64,000 nt of DNA from Aurelia coerulea (lineage: Eukaryota > Cnidaria > Scyphozoa > Semaeostomeae > Ulmaridae), in NCBI GenBank assembly GCA_039566865.1, contig CM076952.1:13598501-13662500 (forward strand), written 5' to 3'. This document shows positions 42,745-54,242 of the stretch, piece after piece; position 1 is the stretch's first letter, and every line of letters starts with the position of its first letter. The position numbers were made by a program, and so were the translations under genes. The notes under the pieces were generated by a model that saw nothing but the letters and a program-made list of their open reading frames with translations, was not told the DNA's origin and ran no database searches.

Positions 42745-44175
42745 ATAGCAATATAAATTTACAAGCTATACTACTTTACAAAATTACTATACAACTACCG
42801 GGTGCGCCAAAATAAACTATGCAGCATACAAGTCAAATCTTTCAATAGGGCACAGGGAAACCCGCAAATTTTCCAATTTCACGCTTATAAGCCAATGATA
42901 TTGTCGTATTCCGACCACATGACTGAAAATAAGGCTTTCGAGATAACTTTTCGAGTACCTTCACGAAAATAAAAATGGATATTCGACTAATAAAGATACA
43001 GAGCTAGGTTTACCACGAATCGATTCAAGAGGCCCCACTCCACATTTGTTTTTCTGCATTTGGTTAAGATCTCATCAGGGATCGGCGCTACATCGAATTT
43101 CATTCCTTCGAAAATTGGCCTTTGTTCAAGAATTCTTCAGGAACGCTACAAACAAGATAAAGCTTTCAAAATTTGACACGTTACGTGAATTATGTCCAGG
43201 AATAACATGAAAATATTTGTTTGTGTGATTTTCGAAAATCCTAGAAGAAAGCTTAAAATTTGCTTTTTCGGAAACACTGTAAACGATCAAAAAACGTCGA
43301 TCAGATTTTCTAAGGACTCGACATGAGTGGATAAAGAGAAAACGTTTTCGGGGTGATTTGGGGATTTAGAAATTGATCAGTGTAAACTTGTGCCCGAGTA
43401 TTATTTCAAAGATTGGCCTGTTGCGAAATTCTGTAGTAAGTTGCAATAACGTACCGCCCCAAGCCGTCACAACATCAAAAATTCAACAAGATTCCATGCT
43501 TGCTGGCCTCGCGATGCTTCCATGTCTCTCTTTTTAACTCCCTTGACACAGGAATTCAACCTGCACCAAAGCATAAATTCAATGAAACGTCAAAAAGAAA
43601 TACATTTATTTGTATCATTAAAAGTATTTTTATATTCCTTCCAACTTAAAACTAACACTCGTGCATTGGATCATAACTGATCAATTTCTAAATCCCAAAT
43701 CATCACGAAAACGTTCTCTCTTTGTCCATTCATGTTGAGTCTTTAGAAAATTTGATCAACGTTTTTGGCCGTTTTCAGTGTTTTCGAAATGAAAAATTTT
43801 AAGAAATTCGCTTATAGCTCCATGAATAGAAGACTAAAAAATGAACAAAATCACTTGCATCTAATTACTCTAATTGAGGATCTTACCTAAAGATTATCTC
43901 ATAAATTTTCAAAATCGGTCCGGTATACGATTTATCATGGCCTGTCAAATGTGCATAGTTTATTTTGGCGCACCCGGTATACAATACTACTGGAACGATA
44001 CCCCGAGGAGTAAAAGGCTATGACTACCCCGAGGCCATTTGGACATAGGGATTAAAACTAAAGTCTGTCTCAAATTACATGCCACGGGAAATGTCTGCGA
44101 TCGAAACAACTCAAGTATTTGGATGAGTAGACATTATCGTAAATATTGCGTGGTATCTAATTCGAGATAGACTTT
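42745..44175. repeat. repeat R interrupted by a foldback MITE
   Basis: R left part (42745-42797: AATTTACAAGCTATACTACT) and right part (43978-44175: ATACTACTGGAACGATACCC) flank the MITE. The right part ends in a ~110-bp inverted-end sub-element (44062-44172). Uninterrupted but diverged R sequence at 49020-49160 shows the two parts are normally contiguous. Confidence 0.75.
42798..43977. mobile_element. CCGGGTGCGCC-type foldback MITE, 1.18 kb
   Basis: Flanked by TA (42796-42797, 43978-43979). Left end CCGGGTGCGCCAAAATAAAC and right end GTTTATTTTGGCGCACCCGG are exact inverses. Internal blocks match the 605-bp copy at 63078 (for example CGATCAAAAAACGTCGATCA), with an extra, non-palindromic central stretch around 43400-43660. 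Confidence 0.85.
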
Positions 44176-45403
44176 AAATTCATTTTTCATTTCATTTTAA
44201 ACATATTTACCCTGGAACACAATTCAGTTTAGTAATATTAAAGAACTGCTTTTCAATTGTCCCAGTGGAAAAAATAGATGGATGATAAACCTAAACATTT
44301 TCAAGATATAAACCTATTTACAAGTTTCATATTAAATAAGTAAGCTTGAAAAAGAAGAGAAAGATTAAACTTTAGATGCATATCAGCTTTTCTGTAATCA
44401 GGGCATGAAAACCCACCCGACCATTCGACCGGGTGTGGTCGCAGGAAATTTTCCATTCATACTGTTCTGCAGGAAATTTCCAAACTATATTTCCTTCCAT
44501 GTATCATGCTTTGTTTCCTCATTTGTTTGTTTAGAGTAAAAACATAAGTAAAATCGAACAAATGTAGATTGTATCTCATATACTATCTATGTTCATAGTG
44601 TATGTAACAAATATGAGATCACCGAATTACTGGATTTTCCCCTAAGTTTTTCAGAAATTATAATGATTTCTTTTATTGAGTCTCATTTCATCCCCATCCA
44701 ATTTATAACAAATGCTATAGACATGAGAAGTTTGAAAGCTATTGTTGCAATGCATTATTAATCTTTTATCTGAATAATCAGTAGCTCTACATTCTAGTGC
44801 TTGCAAAATGGTGTTTCAAAAGTGATGCGTGATACCTGCTGGCTGTAGCCAGTTTCTAATCGTGATGTCATTTACAAAACTAGATTTTATTTTTCTATTC
44901 TTGCAGGAAATTTATGAAGGAAGTCACAAGAATGAAAATATTTTTTCATGCCGTGGCTTGAATATTCTCAATGCAAACCTTTAGTTTCGTTTTGAATGAC
45001 TGGTTGGAAAGGGCTAATTTCGTTCCCAGTCGAGTTTATTGCGTCGGCCAAGAAAAGCAAATGATTTTTGTCCATAACCTGCTCTCATTTTTGGTACAGC
45101 AAGATTTCGTTTGGTATTGCGTAAAACATTGGTATGAACATCAGAAAATCTGGAGAAAACATTACCTGGGTTTCATGTGCATTAACAGTCTTCTTTCTAC
45201 TGATTTCGGTGTTTTTGTTGCGTTATGGGTTTAATATGATGAGTCCGCTATTTAAGGCTATCTAAAGATATTTCTTATTCCATCTAAACATCTTCAAAGG
45301 CGCCTACAAATTCAAAAATTGAGGCAAAAATTTTTCCAAAACTTTTTCTGTCGCATTTATACATCTTAACTTGATTTAGTGTGAACCAAGCTTCCAGGCA
45401 TTT

Positions 45404-45490
45404 GGCGCCCCCTAAAAACGTTTGGCGCCTTTGGCGCCCCCTCCTTCTCACGCCACTGGGGGGGGGGGGCACGTGCCCCCCCGACCACCA
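45404..45490. repeat. GC-rich low-complexity block with perfect CACGTG palindrome
   Basis: Repeated GGCGCCCCC phrases precede a run of 12 G, CACGTG and 7 C (45458-45482). Function unknown. Confidence 0.6.
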
Positions 45491-47397
45491 CGGTAGACGT
45501 TCCTCGTTCTTCAGCAAAGGTAAAAAACACCATGTAACTACATAACGAAACATATACTTATAGATAAGACAGCTTGAAAAGATTTCAATCGTATATTGTT
45601 ACTAATTATGTTTCAGGTACAAAAATCTATGTTCCAATTCTTTTCTGCCTTTGAGCATTTAAACAGGCAAAGTTCTGGATTAAGTTTGTCTCTTGGATCG
45701 TCTTTTGCCTCTGTGTTTTCAATCGAAAGTACCGCAAGATTACCAAATCTTTCTTGGCTTATAGCTGATCTCATATAGGTCTAATAAGTTTCAGTTTATA
45801 AAAAACATCTTTCGGCGGTTGCAACAGTTACTTGAATCGTTACGAAGAGCAGGATCAGTTTATAAACCTCAAGGAATGATGAGCTAACCCTGCTCTAATG
45901 CATCAAGTTTGCAATATCCATGACTGACTCCTTCACGATTTCAGGTCTGAATTCTTTCACAAAGGACCTTAGCTTATACCCCATTCACACTTGCAAGTTA
46001 AACCAGCTGAAACTAAACCAGGTTGTCAACTGGGGCCTTCTAATTGGCCAATCCAACAAATCGAATGCATTTGATTGGTTAAAATCTAACAAGGTCTAGA
46101 TAAAGTTGGTTTAACTGTGTCAGTGTAACAGGGGCATTAATCTCAAAATTTTTGGTGAAATCCTTTTGATTGTTCTCAATTTTTTTTGCAAAAACAGATA
46201 GGTCAGCAACGTCGCATTTCATCAGAGCTTTTGAATATAGAAAACTGTTAAGACTCGTTACCAGACTTTGCCCTTTAAATCTAATCCGTAAATTGCATGA
46301 GAGCATTTTCTGAATTTGACGGTTGGGGCCCCCTAATCAATGGGGACCCTTAGTGGTACGCCCTGAAGGTAACCACTGTCGGCTACGCCACTGAGGGAGC
46401 CCCATATACTTTTATAAGAGACACCATTGTAGAGGAGAAGATATCACGTGATATTGGGTGGTCAAGTGACTATCCCCAATAGGTGGCAATAATTTCTGGC
46501 ACCGATCATGCACCCCATCACCACACGATCTTGTCATACTGCGGGATGAAGTATTAGAGACCGCCGTTGTGAAGCAGGATACCGCTGGCACAAGCTAGGT
46601 GACTGATGGTGTCACGCAAGACAAAAACTGTAGTCATTAATATGATTGAAAGCAATATAAAAACTGCAATAATTATTTGACACCTTATTTGAATTAAATT
46701 CAAGCTATAAACATTCAATTGTTGGCAGCAAAGTTGATACGGCCTAAAATGCAGAATAAAACTGTAACTTTGAATGAAAGACAAATTTACCATATATGGT
46801 AAAGGGTATAATTATTGATGTGAAAATAATGGGTAAAGTTGAGTTTTATATCTGACCATCCAAAATGATCATCGAAATCAAAATAAGGGCACAAATAATG
46901 CTGTAATTGATTGCATAAATGAAAACTATCCCTTTTCTCCTCCGCAGAGGTAAAGCCTATGACCTGTAGTCATTTGACCCCCATTTTTACCCCCTAAACC
47001 CCAGCAGATGCCTGTTTACCGCCATTTCTCCAAATGCTGAGGCATTTAGCTATGTGAAAATGACTATCGGAATTTCTCCGCCTTAAGGTGGTACCTACCT
47101 CAAGTATATGCTGGATTGTACCATAACCATAAAAATAGCATAAGATAATAGGGATGTAGCCATGCCATTTAGCTACCAGATAGCATTTGAATTTCTGATT
47201 TCTCTTGGTTATTCTTGCATGCGTTCAATGCTCCAAAATTATATACGTCTTCTGAGGATTTAATAGAGCTTTTACGTCAGTTGATTCGTTGAATGACGAC
47301 AAAGGTAGAGTAGGTCTGCAATCTTCATTTCTTGATTTTTAAATGCTTGGTTGTCTATGGTAGGTAACTAACGAAAGAACTATGATTTTATGAATAG

Positions 47398-47490
47398 GTT
47401 GCGAATCTAGCCTGCTCAATGGCGGATAATACAGAAGGTGTAAAGATGGTCCGCATTGCTGCAAATCAACTACATTCTCTTTGCCCTCAG
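47398..47490 (+). CDS. CTNNA: alpha-catenin exon (window exon 8)
   Basis: Thirty-one codons, phase 0 (TGAATAG|GTTGCG and CAG|GTATGC). It encodes VANLACSMADNTEGVKMVRI then AANQLHSLCPQ. The family shows VANLACSISNNEEGVKLVRMSASQLEALCPQ at this place, so nearly every second residue is identical. It continues exactly from exon 7. Confidence 0.96.
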
Positions 47491-48614
47491 GTATGCTCTT
47501 TAATCTGAAAGCAAGAAAAAGGTGGTTTAGGCCAGAACCGACTTTTACATAATACGAAAGTTGCCTTTGGTGACACGAAGGGTCATTGTTAGCAATAGGT
47601 CTTTCGTGAGAGTTTTCAGCTGTAGTCACGGAATAATGAGGTTTTGAAGAAAGATGGTCGCAAAACCACTGAAACAGAATCAATAATAGTCAACAGCACG
47701 ACTTGGTCAAACGGATTTTTTTCATTTAATGTAGGGTATTATTTTATTTCAATTTAAAACTAATTTAGGTATACTATGCATGCTGCAACCAGGCATTGGA
47801 CCCCTAGTTTAACACCCCTTCCAAAGGACGGTGAAGCGAGTTGCTTGATCAGGCTTCCTTAGAGGTAAGGTGGTAGTTAACAATTAATCCGTAAAAAAGG
47901 ATTTTTTGCTCTAATTTTAGAATGGACAATAGCAGCAGTAAGAAATTGAAAGATATCATGATGCACATTGTACTGAGTTATTTTGATCTTATATGTTGTA
48001 CTTGAAAGGCATCGTTGCCATGGTAATGAGCAAATTATGCGGCCGCTTTTACCATCATACTGCCTTACTGTATCATTCAGTTTTCTCGACATTACAAATA
48101 TAAATTAAAAACCCTTGTCTTCGCCGCAAGAGAAATTAAGAAAACTGTTCTTGTCCATATGAATTATTAAGTAGTGAACACCGTTGACTAGCTATTGTTA
48201 ACGATTTGGCTATTGTTAATGGTTTTGGCGATCACCTCTTTTCAAAGCTTGATTTCTCTGTGAATACAACAAATATTGAAATTATTTTTACTCCGTGAGT
48301 TCATTTTATAATGTATGTAGTGTCATATATATTTTACCAGCATCTTGCTTTCAGAAAGTTTCTCATAAGTTTTTATGTCTTATGGGTTACTTTTTTGTAG
48401 CCCACCAGTTGTATACATGTAGTCTTTTAATTTGTCAGTCCCAGCTGATAGCGTCCTCGTCCCTTTAGTATTTGTGCAAACTCAGTGATCAAGCTGATAC
48501 AAATAGTCTTAAAAATTGGTTCGAATGAACAAAGAAAGAAAAGTTATAGAAGAATGGCAAGCATAAAAAGAAGAAAGATGCGATCATAGCTAAATGAATT
48601 GGAAGAATCGAAAG

Positions 48615-48880
48615 ATTTTGCGGGGATGGCGTAGTGGTAGTACGCTGAACTATCCCTCTTAAGGTTGGTGGTTCGAGTCCTCGCCCTGTTGTCAAACCTG
48701 CTACGCAAAATGAGGAGAGTTGCCAACTCTCTGTGATTTAGGCTAAGAGAATCACCAAGTGTTGTCACATCAAGAGGGAGGACCACGATACTGCTCCGAT
48801 TCTCAGTATCCTACAACTACATTCAGATGCTAGGTAGAAATGAAGAAAAAACAGAGAGTTGAAAGGATGAGGAGAATGTT
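48615..48880 (+). mobile_element. tRNA-derived SINE-like sequence
   Basis: An RNA polymerase III type 2 promoter is visible: A box TGGCGTAGTGGTAGTACG (48627-48644) and B box GGTTCGAGTCC (48670-48680), 25 bp apart. GCGGGGA at the start could pair with TCCTCGC, but the T arm does not fold as a proper tRNA, so it is a tRNA-like head rather than a tRNA gene. The body to about 48880 is unassigned. No clear A-tail or target duplication was found. Confidence 0.6.
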
Positions 48881-49019
48881 AGAAAAGTTATGTAAATTTT
48901 TCACAGCTAACCTGAGATAGCAGAAGATGAGTAGAGCAAACGTTAAGACCAGGGAAGATAAATTGATGTGTTTCCTAAATTAATTGTTTCATTTAATGTA
49001 AAGTTACCAAAATTTTTTC

Positions 49020-49160
49020 TTTTTTATATTATCCAATAAAATGCTACAATACATATTACAACCTACACTACTTACAAGAATTACTCTACAATACTACTGG
49101 GACGAATACCCCCGGGGAGCAAAAGACTGTGTCTACCCCAAGGCAATTAACATAAAAATA
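49020..49160. repeat. repeat R, uninterrupted diverged copy
   Basis: Contains both halves in sequence: CCTACACTACTTACAAGAAT then CAATACTACTGGGACG, ACCCCCGGGGAGCAAAAGAC and TACCCCAAGGC. It serves as the empty-site reference for insertions at 737 and 42798. Confidence 0.7.
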
Positions 49161-49381
49161 GAAAGAAAAAAATAAGTTGCAATATAATAGTAGGCACCCC
49201 CTTGTCGGTGTTTTCAACCCCCTTGTCGGTTTTTTGCAGAGCATTCTTTAATGGCAAAAAGGTATGACCCTCAAACTCTCTAACAATTACTAATTATCTA
49301 TTAGCTACGTTTTTACATTAAAATTTTTGAACAGTGGGTGTCACATGACAGGTGACACTACCATACTTGAAAGAAGGTATT

Positions 49382-49710
49382 TGTAGTGGATTTGACGTGC
49401 GGCCCATAAACACAAAAACTAAGATGTATCTTTAAAGTTTCCTAAAATATTTCAATTGATTAAATGCATCAAAACACAACGAAATTCATGTCAATCAGTT
49501 GTTTAGTCCTCTTTCAACTTGAATCTCAACAAACAAGGATAAAATACGCTCACCAACATCATGCCGTCATCGATTGGGCTTGGGTCGCAGACTTGGGACT
49601 AGGCCTATCGTATGTCACTTTCTTGGAATGCGCGCTCTCTCTCGTTGCTCTTTTCTCGTCCGTCTTGTGCTCTTCCAAAACAACAACTCCGTCCTGCTTT
49701 CAAACTCCGT
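49382..49710 (-). repeat. BEL/Pao 3' LTR, truncated at its inner edge
   Basis: Aligns with 56897-57227 from TGTAGTGGATTTGACGTGC to the CCGTCCTG block, with few differences. After that the two copies part. Here a 22-bp partial duplication (CCGTCCTG...CCGTCCTG) leads straight into pol. Confidence 0.9.
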
Positions 49711-50784
49711 CCTGTTTTGTACTGTTCTGTACCAATCTTCTTCTGTTGACTTTATCTCATCTGTCTTTAACTCTTTTCCTGATGATTCTGTCTGCTGGCT
49801 TGTAGCTTTGCTTCTTAAACTCTTCTTAAAATTACGAACTGCTCGTAAAACGTAAGCTGTAATTCTTGCTAACTTCAAGAATTTCTCATATTTGGCTGGA
49901 TCAGTTTCTCTTGATACAGACTTTATGGTTGAATGGTTGCAAACTGTATTTTTGACCATCTCTGTTTCTGACTCTGGTGAAACATCAAGCTTATTTTCTG
50001 GCCATTCTACTTCATCTTTCTTTAACCACTCTGGCCCATTCCACCAAAGTTGGTTGTTGATTACTGAATCTAGATTCTCCCCCCGAGTCAACAAATCGGC
50101 AGGATTTTCGTTTCCTGGGCAAAAACGCCAACATTCAGGTGATATCTTTTCTTGTATCGACTGCACTCGATTCGCAACGAATAATTTCCAATTTCTGCTT
50201 GGTCTTCGTATCCAGCTGAGTGCGAGCAAACTGTCTGACCAACACACTATTCTGTCAACAGCCACCTTTAATGATTCCAGCACAAACTTCAACAGTTTGG
50301 AAAGAATAAATGCAGCTAGCAACTCAAGTCTGGGCAAAGTTACTCTTTTAGTCGGTGCAACTCTGTTCTTGGACATGACTAACTGAACATTCACTCTTCT
50401 GGAAGCATCTTTCAACACGACGTACACTACTGCACCATAGGCTTTTGGACTAGCATCCCCAAATCCGTGGAGCTCGACGCTGTTGACATTGGTAAGGTTG
50501 CTTACAAAACATCTAGGAATACGCAAATTTGATAACTCTTTCAAATCTTCCTTCCATTTATTCCATAAAGACATAAGATCTGCAGGTAACTTCTGATCCC
50601 AATCTAACCCCCGTGTCCATAGTTCTTGGTATAGGATATTTGCTCTAACAGTGAATGGACCTAGCCATCCCATCGGGTCGAAAAATTTTGACGATATACT
50701 GATAAGACTCCTCTTGGTTCCTTGATCTTGAATATTTGTTAGTTTCTCTCCTTGATTGAACAAAACTTCATCTGTTTCTGTATC
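49711..50784 (-). pseudogene. BEL/Pao RT C-terminus and RNase H, fused into the LTR
   Basis: The frame starts after an in-frame TAG (50782-50784) and stays open through RNase H into the LTR, ending at 49615. Visible RT/connection features are SISSKFFDPMGWLGPF and TVRANILYQELW. RNase H acidic residues lie in LHGFGDASPKAYGAVVY, LPRLELLAAF, VCWSDSLLALSWI and NENPADLLTRG. The zinc-binding and catalytic integrase domains that follow RNase H in BEL/Pao elements are absent. The reading runs into LTR sequence around 49710-49740. Confidence 0.88.
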
Positions 50785-51774
50785 CTACGAAATACCCAAT
50801 ACTTTCAATGGGTCACCTTCACTTTCAATCTCTATCACATTCTTTGTTGCCCTTTGGTCTTTTGGTATACGAACAAGAACATCTTTAGAATTACTTGCCC
50901 ACTTGACTACTTCGAAGCCTCCAGATTTCATCATCCCCGTAGCTTCTTCATACAACTGAAAGGCACTTTTATCGTCTTCAGCTCCTGTTAAGCAGTCATC
51001 AACATACATGTTCTCTTTGATAGTTTCCGATGCTTCTGGAAATGATTCCTTGTTTACCTCGGCATGATGTTGCACAGTTGCTATTGCTTCAAAAGGACTT
51101 GAAACATCTCCACAAGTTATGCGTGTCATGCAGTACGTCTTTGGTTCTATCTTGGTTATAAAATCACGCCACATAAATCTATGCACACTCTGATCTTGCT
51201 TTGCTAGTTTTATTTGCAAGAACATCTTCCTGATATCAGCCATCAAGGCGACACGATGAAGGCGAAACCTAATGATGATTGAAACTAAATTAGGTTGCAA
51301 TACAGGTCCTGGTAGAAGACAGTCATTGAGAGAAACTCCATTCTTATTCTTTGAAGATGCATCAAATACTACTCTACACTTGGTTGTCGCTTTATCTGTG
51401 CGAAAAACTGGACGATGAGGCAGATAGTTAATCTTTGTCTCTGAATTTGAATCCTTCTTGTCTATTTCTCTTGCGTGTCCATCTTTCATGTACTGATTTA
51501 TTGCATCTTGATACATGCTTGCCTTCTCTTTATCATACTGCAAATGTTTCTCTATTTTCACAAGTCTGCTAACAGCCTGCTGCCGATTGTCTTCCAAACC
51601 TGTACAATTTACTCTCCATGGCAATGCAACTTCGTAACGCTCTCCGTCATAAACAAGGCTATCTTTGAATTGTTGCATCGCACTCTCCTCATCTTTCGTG
51701 AACCTTTTGTCACTTTCATCGATTCCCAAAGATTCTAATTGCCAGAATCGCTTGAGATCAAGGTTGAGCTCTTC
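50785..51774 (-). pseudogene. BEL/Pao reverse transcriptase N-terminal part
   Basis: This frame is continuous with the preceding gag-protease except for TAG at 51775-51777. It includes YLPHRPVFRTDKATTKCRVV, NDCLLPGPVLQPNLVSI, the first catalytic Asp in ADIRKMFLQIKL, and the YVDDCLTGAEDD catalytic pair. It stops at TAG (50782-50784) where the family normally has a Trp. Both stops lie in one otherwise open frame, so they are most simply nonsense mutations. Confidence 0.88.
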
Positions 51775-53620
51775 CTATATTGCCTTCACTGCAGCACAAT
51801 TTGTCATTGCTCTGTTGTTGGGATGATACTCTGATCCTACATCTACATTTCCTGAGATCATCCATCCAAATATTGAATTTGTTGCTATCGGACTACTAGC
51901 ATCTCTCTTCTTTAGCCCGCTTCTTAAGATCTGACCCCATTGGTCTGAGCCTAATAATATGTGAATGTTTGCTGTTTGTCTTGGGTAGCTATCAGCTAAC
52001 TTTAATCCCTTTAAATATCGATACTTCGAAATATCCACTGGAACTGCTTCCAGCGGTGTGCATACCTTATCCACTGCCCATGCACTTACATCAGCTGACT
52101 TACTACCATCTAATGCTGTCAAAGTAAATTTGAATTTTCTCACTTTAATTGTTCTTGATTGACCACCATGCATGTGTATTGTCATCAATTTTGATGGTCC
52201 CTCAGACTGCATTCCTAATGAATCAGCTATGTCCTGCTTTATGTATGAGTGATCACTTCCACTGTCTATCAGAATCCTGACATCTGTTTCAGTTCCATTC
52301 TGAATCAACTTTGCCTTTGCTGTGGGTAGCAGCCTCATCTTATTTTCTGAATCTGCTTTCACAATACCATTTAAAACTCCAACATGGCTTTTTACTGTAG
52401 CTTCTGCTCTCTCAGAAGAACTGACTCTTTCATCTTTGGTTACTTCTGTCTTGGGACTCGAACTTGCTCTGTGTAGTAATGTATGATTCTTTCTCTGACA
52501 TCCCTCGATCATGCATCCTTGACTCATACAACGTGAACTATAATGTGTCGAACTTATAGGTTTCAAGCAATTGAAACACAATCCCTTGTTTTTAACTGTC
52601 TGTATCCTTTCATCGACTGACTTCTTCTTGATTGCATAACAATTCTTTGATTCATGATTTTTCTCACAAAAACCACATTTACTTAGATTACTTCGACCTT
52701 GTCTCACAGTTTCTTGACTACTTTGAGCTGCTAATGCCGTTGCTGATGAAAACCTACTGTCCCCTTGATCCTTGTTTTGTATACGTGGCCTATTTGACAT
52801 TCTGGGATGAGTTGAACGGTTTGGAGTCGACTTTTCTATGGCCTCTTCAGACATTACATGTGACCGAAGAAAATCTAAGAAAAACTCTGCCGTAACTCTC
52901 TTATCTTCTTTTTCATTCTCTAGCTCGGAAAGTTCATACTCCCACTTTCTCCTAATGTCATTTGGCAGCTTATTTTGGAAAATTGGGACAAGATTTCTGT
53001 GACACACTTCAAGGTTTGGCTCATATTGTTCCAGAGTGTGATATCTATTAACCAAAGTGTCATACAAGTATCTCAGTGACTGTGCAGTCACCCTTTCTCT
53101 CTTCTCTACGTTGAGTATCGATTCGACCAAATGTTCAACGACTAAACGTTGTCTACCATAACGCTTCTTCAATGCATCTATGGCCTTTAAGTAATTGGAA
53201 CTCGTAACTTCAATGTATTCAATGGCTTTTCTGGCAGATCCTTTGACATATACTCTCAGATAATTGAATTTCTCTCTCTCACTTAATGCATTGTTCTCGT
53301 GAATACAAGATTTGAACTGATCCCACCATGAAACTCATTCTATCATATTGCCATGAAGCTCCTGCAACGTAAACTTGGGTAATTTCAAATTGCTACTTGA
53401 ATTTGATTCTCTGTATTCCTTTAGTGGTGTCTTATTCTCTACTGATTTCAACTCTGCTTCCTCGTCCTTAGACAGTTGTGAAATAACTCGTTCCACTTTT
53501 CTCGATGCACGCAGGATTCGTTGTTGAAATTCTGTCCAAACTCTTATCTCCTTATCTACTATATTTTCATCTGTCTGTAGAGTAATGATTTCTTGAACTA
53601 TAGACCCGCATTGTTCTTCC
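51775..53620 (-). pseudogene. BEL/Pao gag capsid/nucleocapsid and protease
   Basis: Capsid-like helices (KAIDALKKRYGRQRLVVEHL region; YHTLEQYEPNLEVCHRNLVP) precede CCHC-like knuckles CGFCEKNHESKNC and CFNCLKPISSTHYSSRC. A retropepsin follows with the catalytic ILIDSGSDHSYI and a second motif ILLGSDQWG. An in-frame TGA lies near 53335 and a TAA near 53623-53625; apart from these the frame is open from the gag start region. The order matches Pao-type gag-pro. Confidence 0.85.
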
Positions 53621-53622
53621 GT

Positions 53623-54233
53623 TTAATTTAATCGATGTAACGAATTCTCCATTTCAGCTTTTGATACTTCACCATGATTAAACTCAGAAATCTCTAACAG
53701 TATCATCTCTATCGCTGAACCATAAAACTTGTACTTTCTACGAAGCTTCTCCATCTCATTGGAATTACTTATATCATCACTGATCGTGTCTGCAGTAACA
53801 GGGGCTTTGTGCTGCACTGCCTCCAATATTTTCTTACTCCAACTATTTATCTTTAAATCCATGTCTTTCTCCATTTGATAGACCATATTTGATTGTGTTT
53901 TCATTAAAACTTTCATTTCATTGATTTCCTGAACAATATTGTCATGATCACTGTTTCCTCCATGTCCGTTATCTCCGACATGTCCGGCATACTCATTTTC
54001 TCTGTGATCTGTGTCATACTTTAATTCATCTGAACTAACTTGAAAACGAGGCTGTCCGTTATTTGAAAGTTGTCCGGTTAGTATGGTCTGTCCGCTGTGT
54101 TCCCTACTTCGCTGTCCATTGTCACGAAATTGTTCATGCAAAAACGTGTCTTCGTCTCTTTTATCACCACAGTACTTCGAATGTCCGAACAGATCAATGT
54201 CCGGATCTTCGAACTGTACGCTTAGCAAATCCT
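53623..54233 (-). pseudogene. BEL/Pao gag, middle part
   Basis: The open frame runs from the foldback insertion site to a TAA. It is acidic and Gly/Asn/Asp-rich (DHRENEYAGHVGDNGHGGNS), followed by a predicted coiled-coil-like segment (INEMKVLMKTQSNMVYQMEK). Its N-terminal side continues in frame with the segment beyond the inserted foldback. Confidence 0.8.
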
Positions 54234-54242
54234 GCTCCAAAA

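Larger units (their letters stand above)
42228..47397 (+). other. alpha-catenin intron, 5.17 kb
   Basis: Contains repeat R and a foldback MITE (42740-44175), annotated separately. The remaining 3.2 kb (44176-47397) shows no coding potential. A G12-CACGTG-C7 palindrome lies at 45458-45482, and a hairpin with TTAAACCAGCTG-like arms near 45990-46130. Confidence 0.75.

Noticed and set aside
48601..48695. Functional tRNA gene
   Set aside because: Only the promoter boxes fit; the T arm and anticodon arm do not form a standard cloverleaf.
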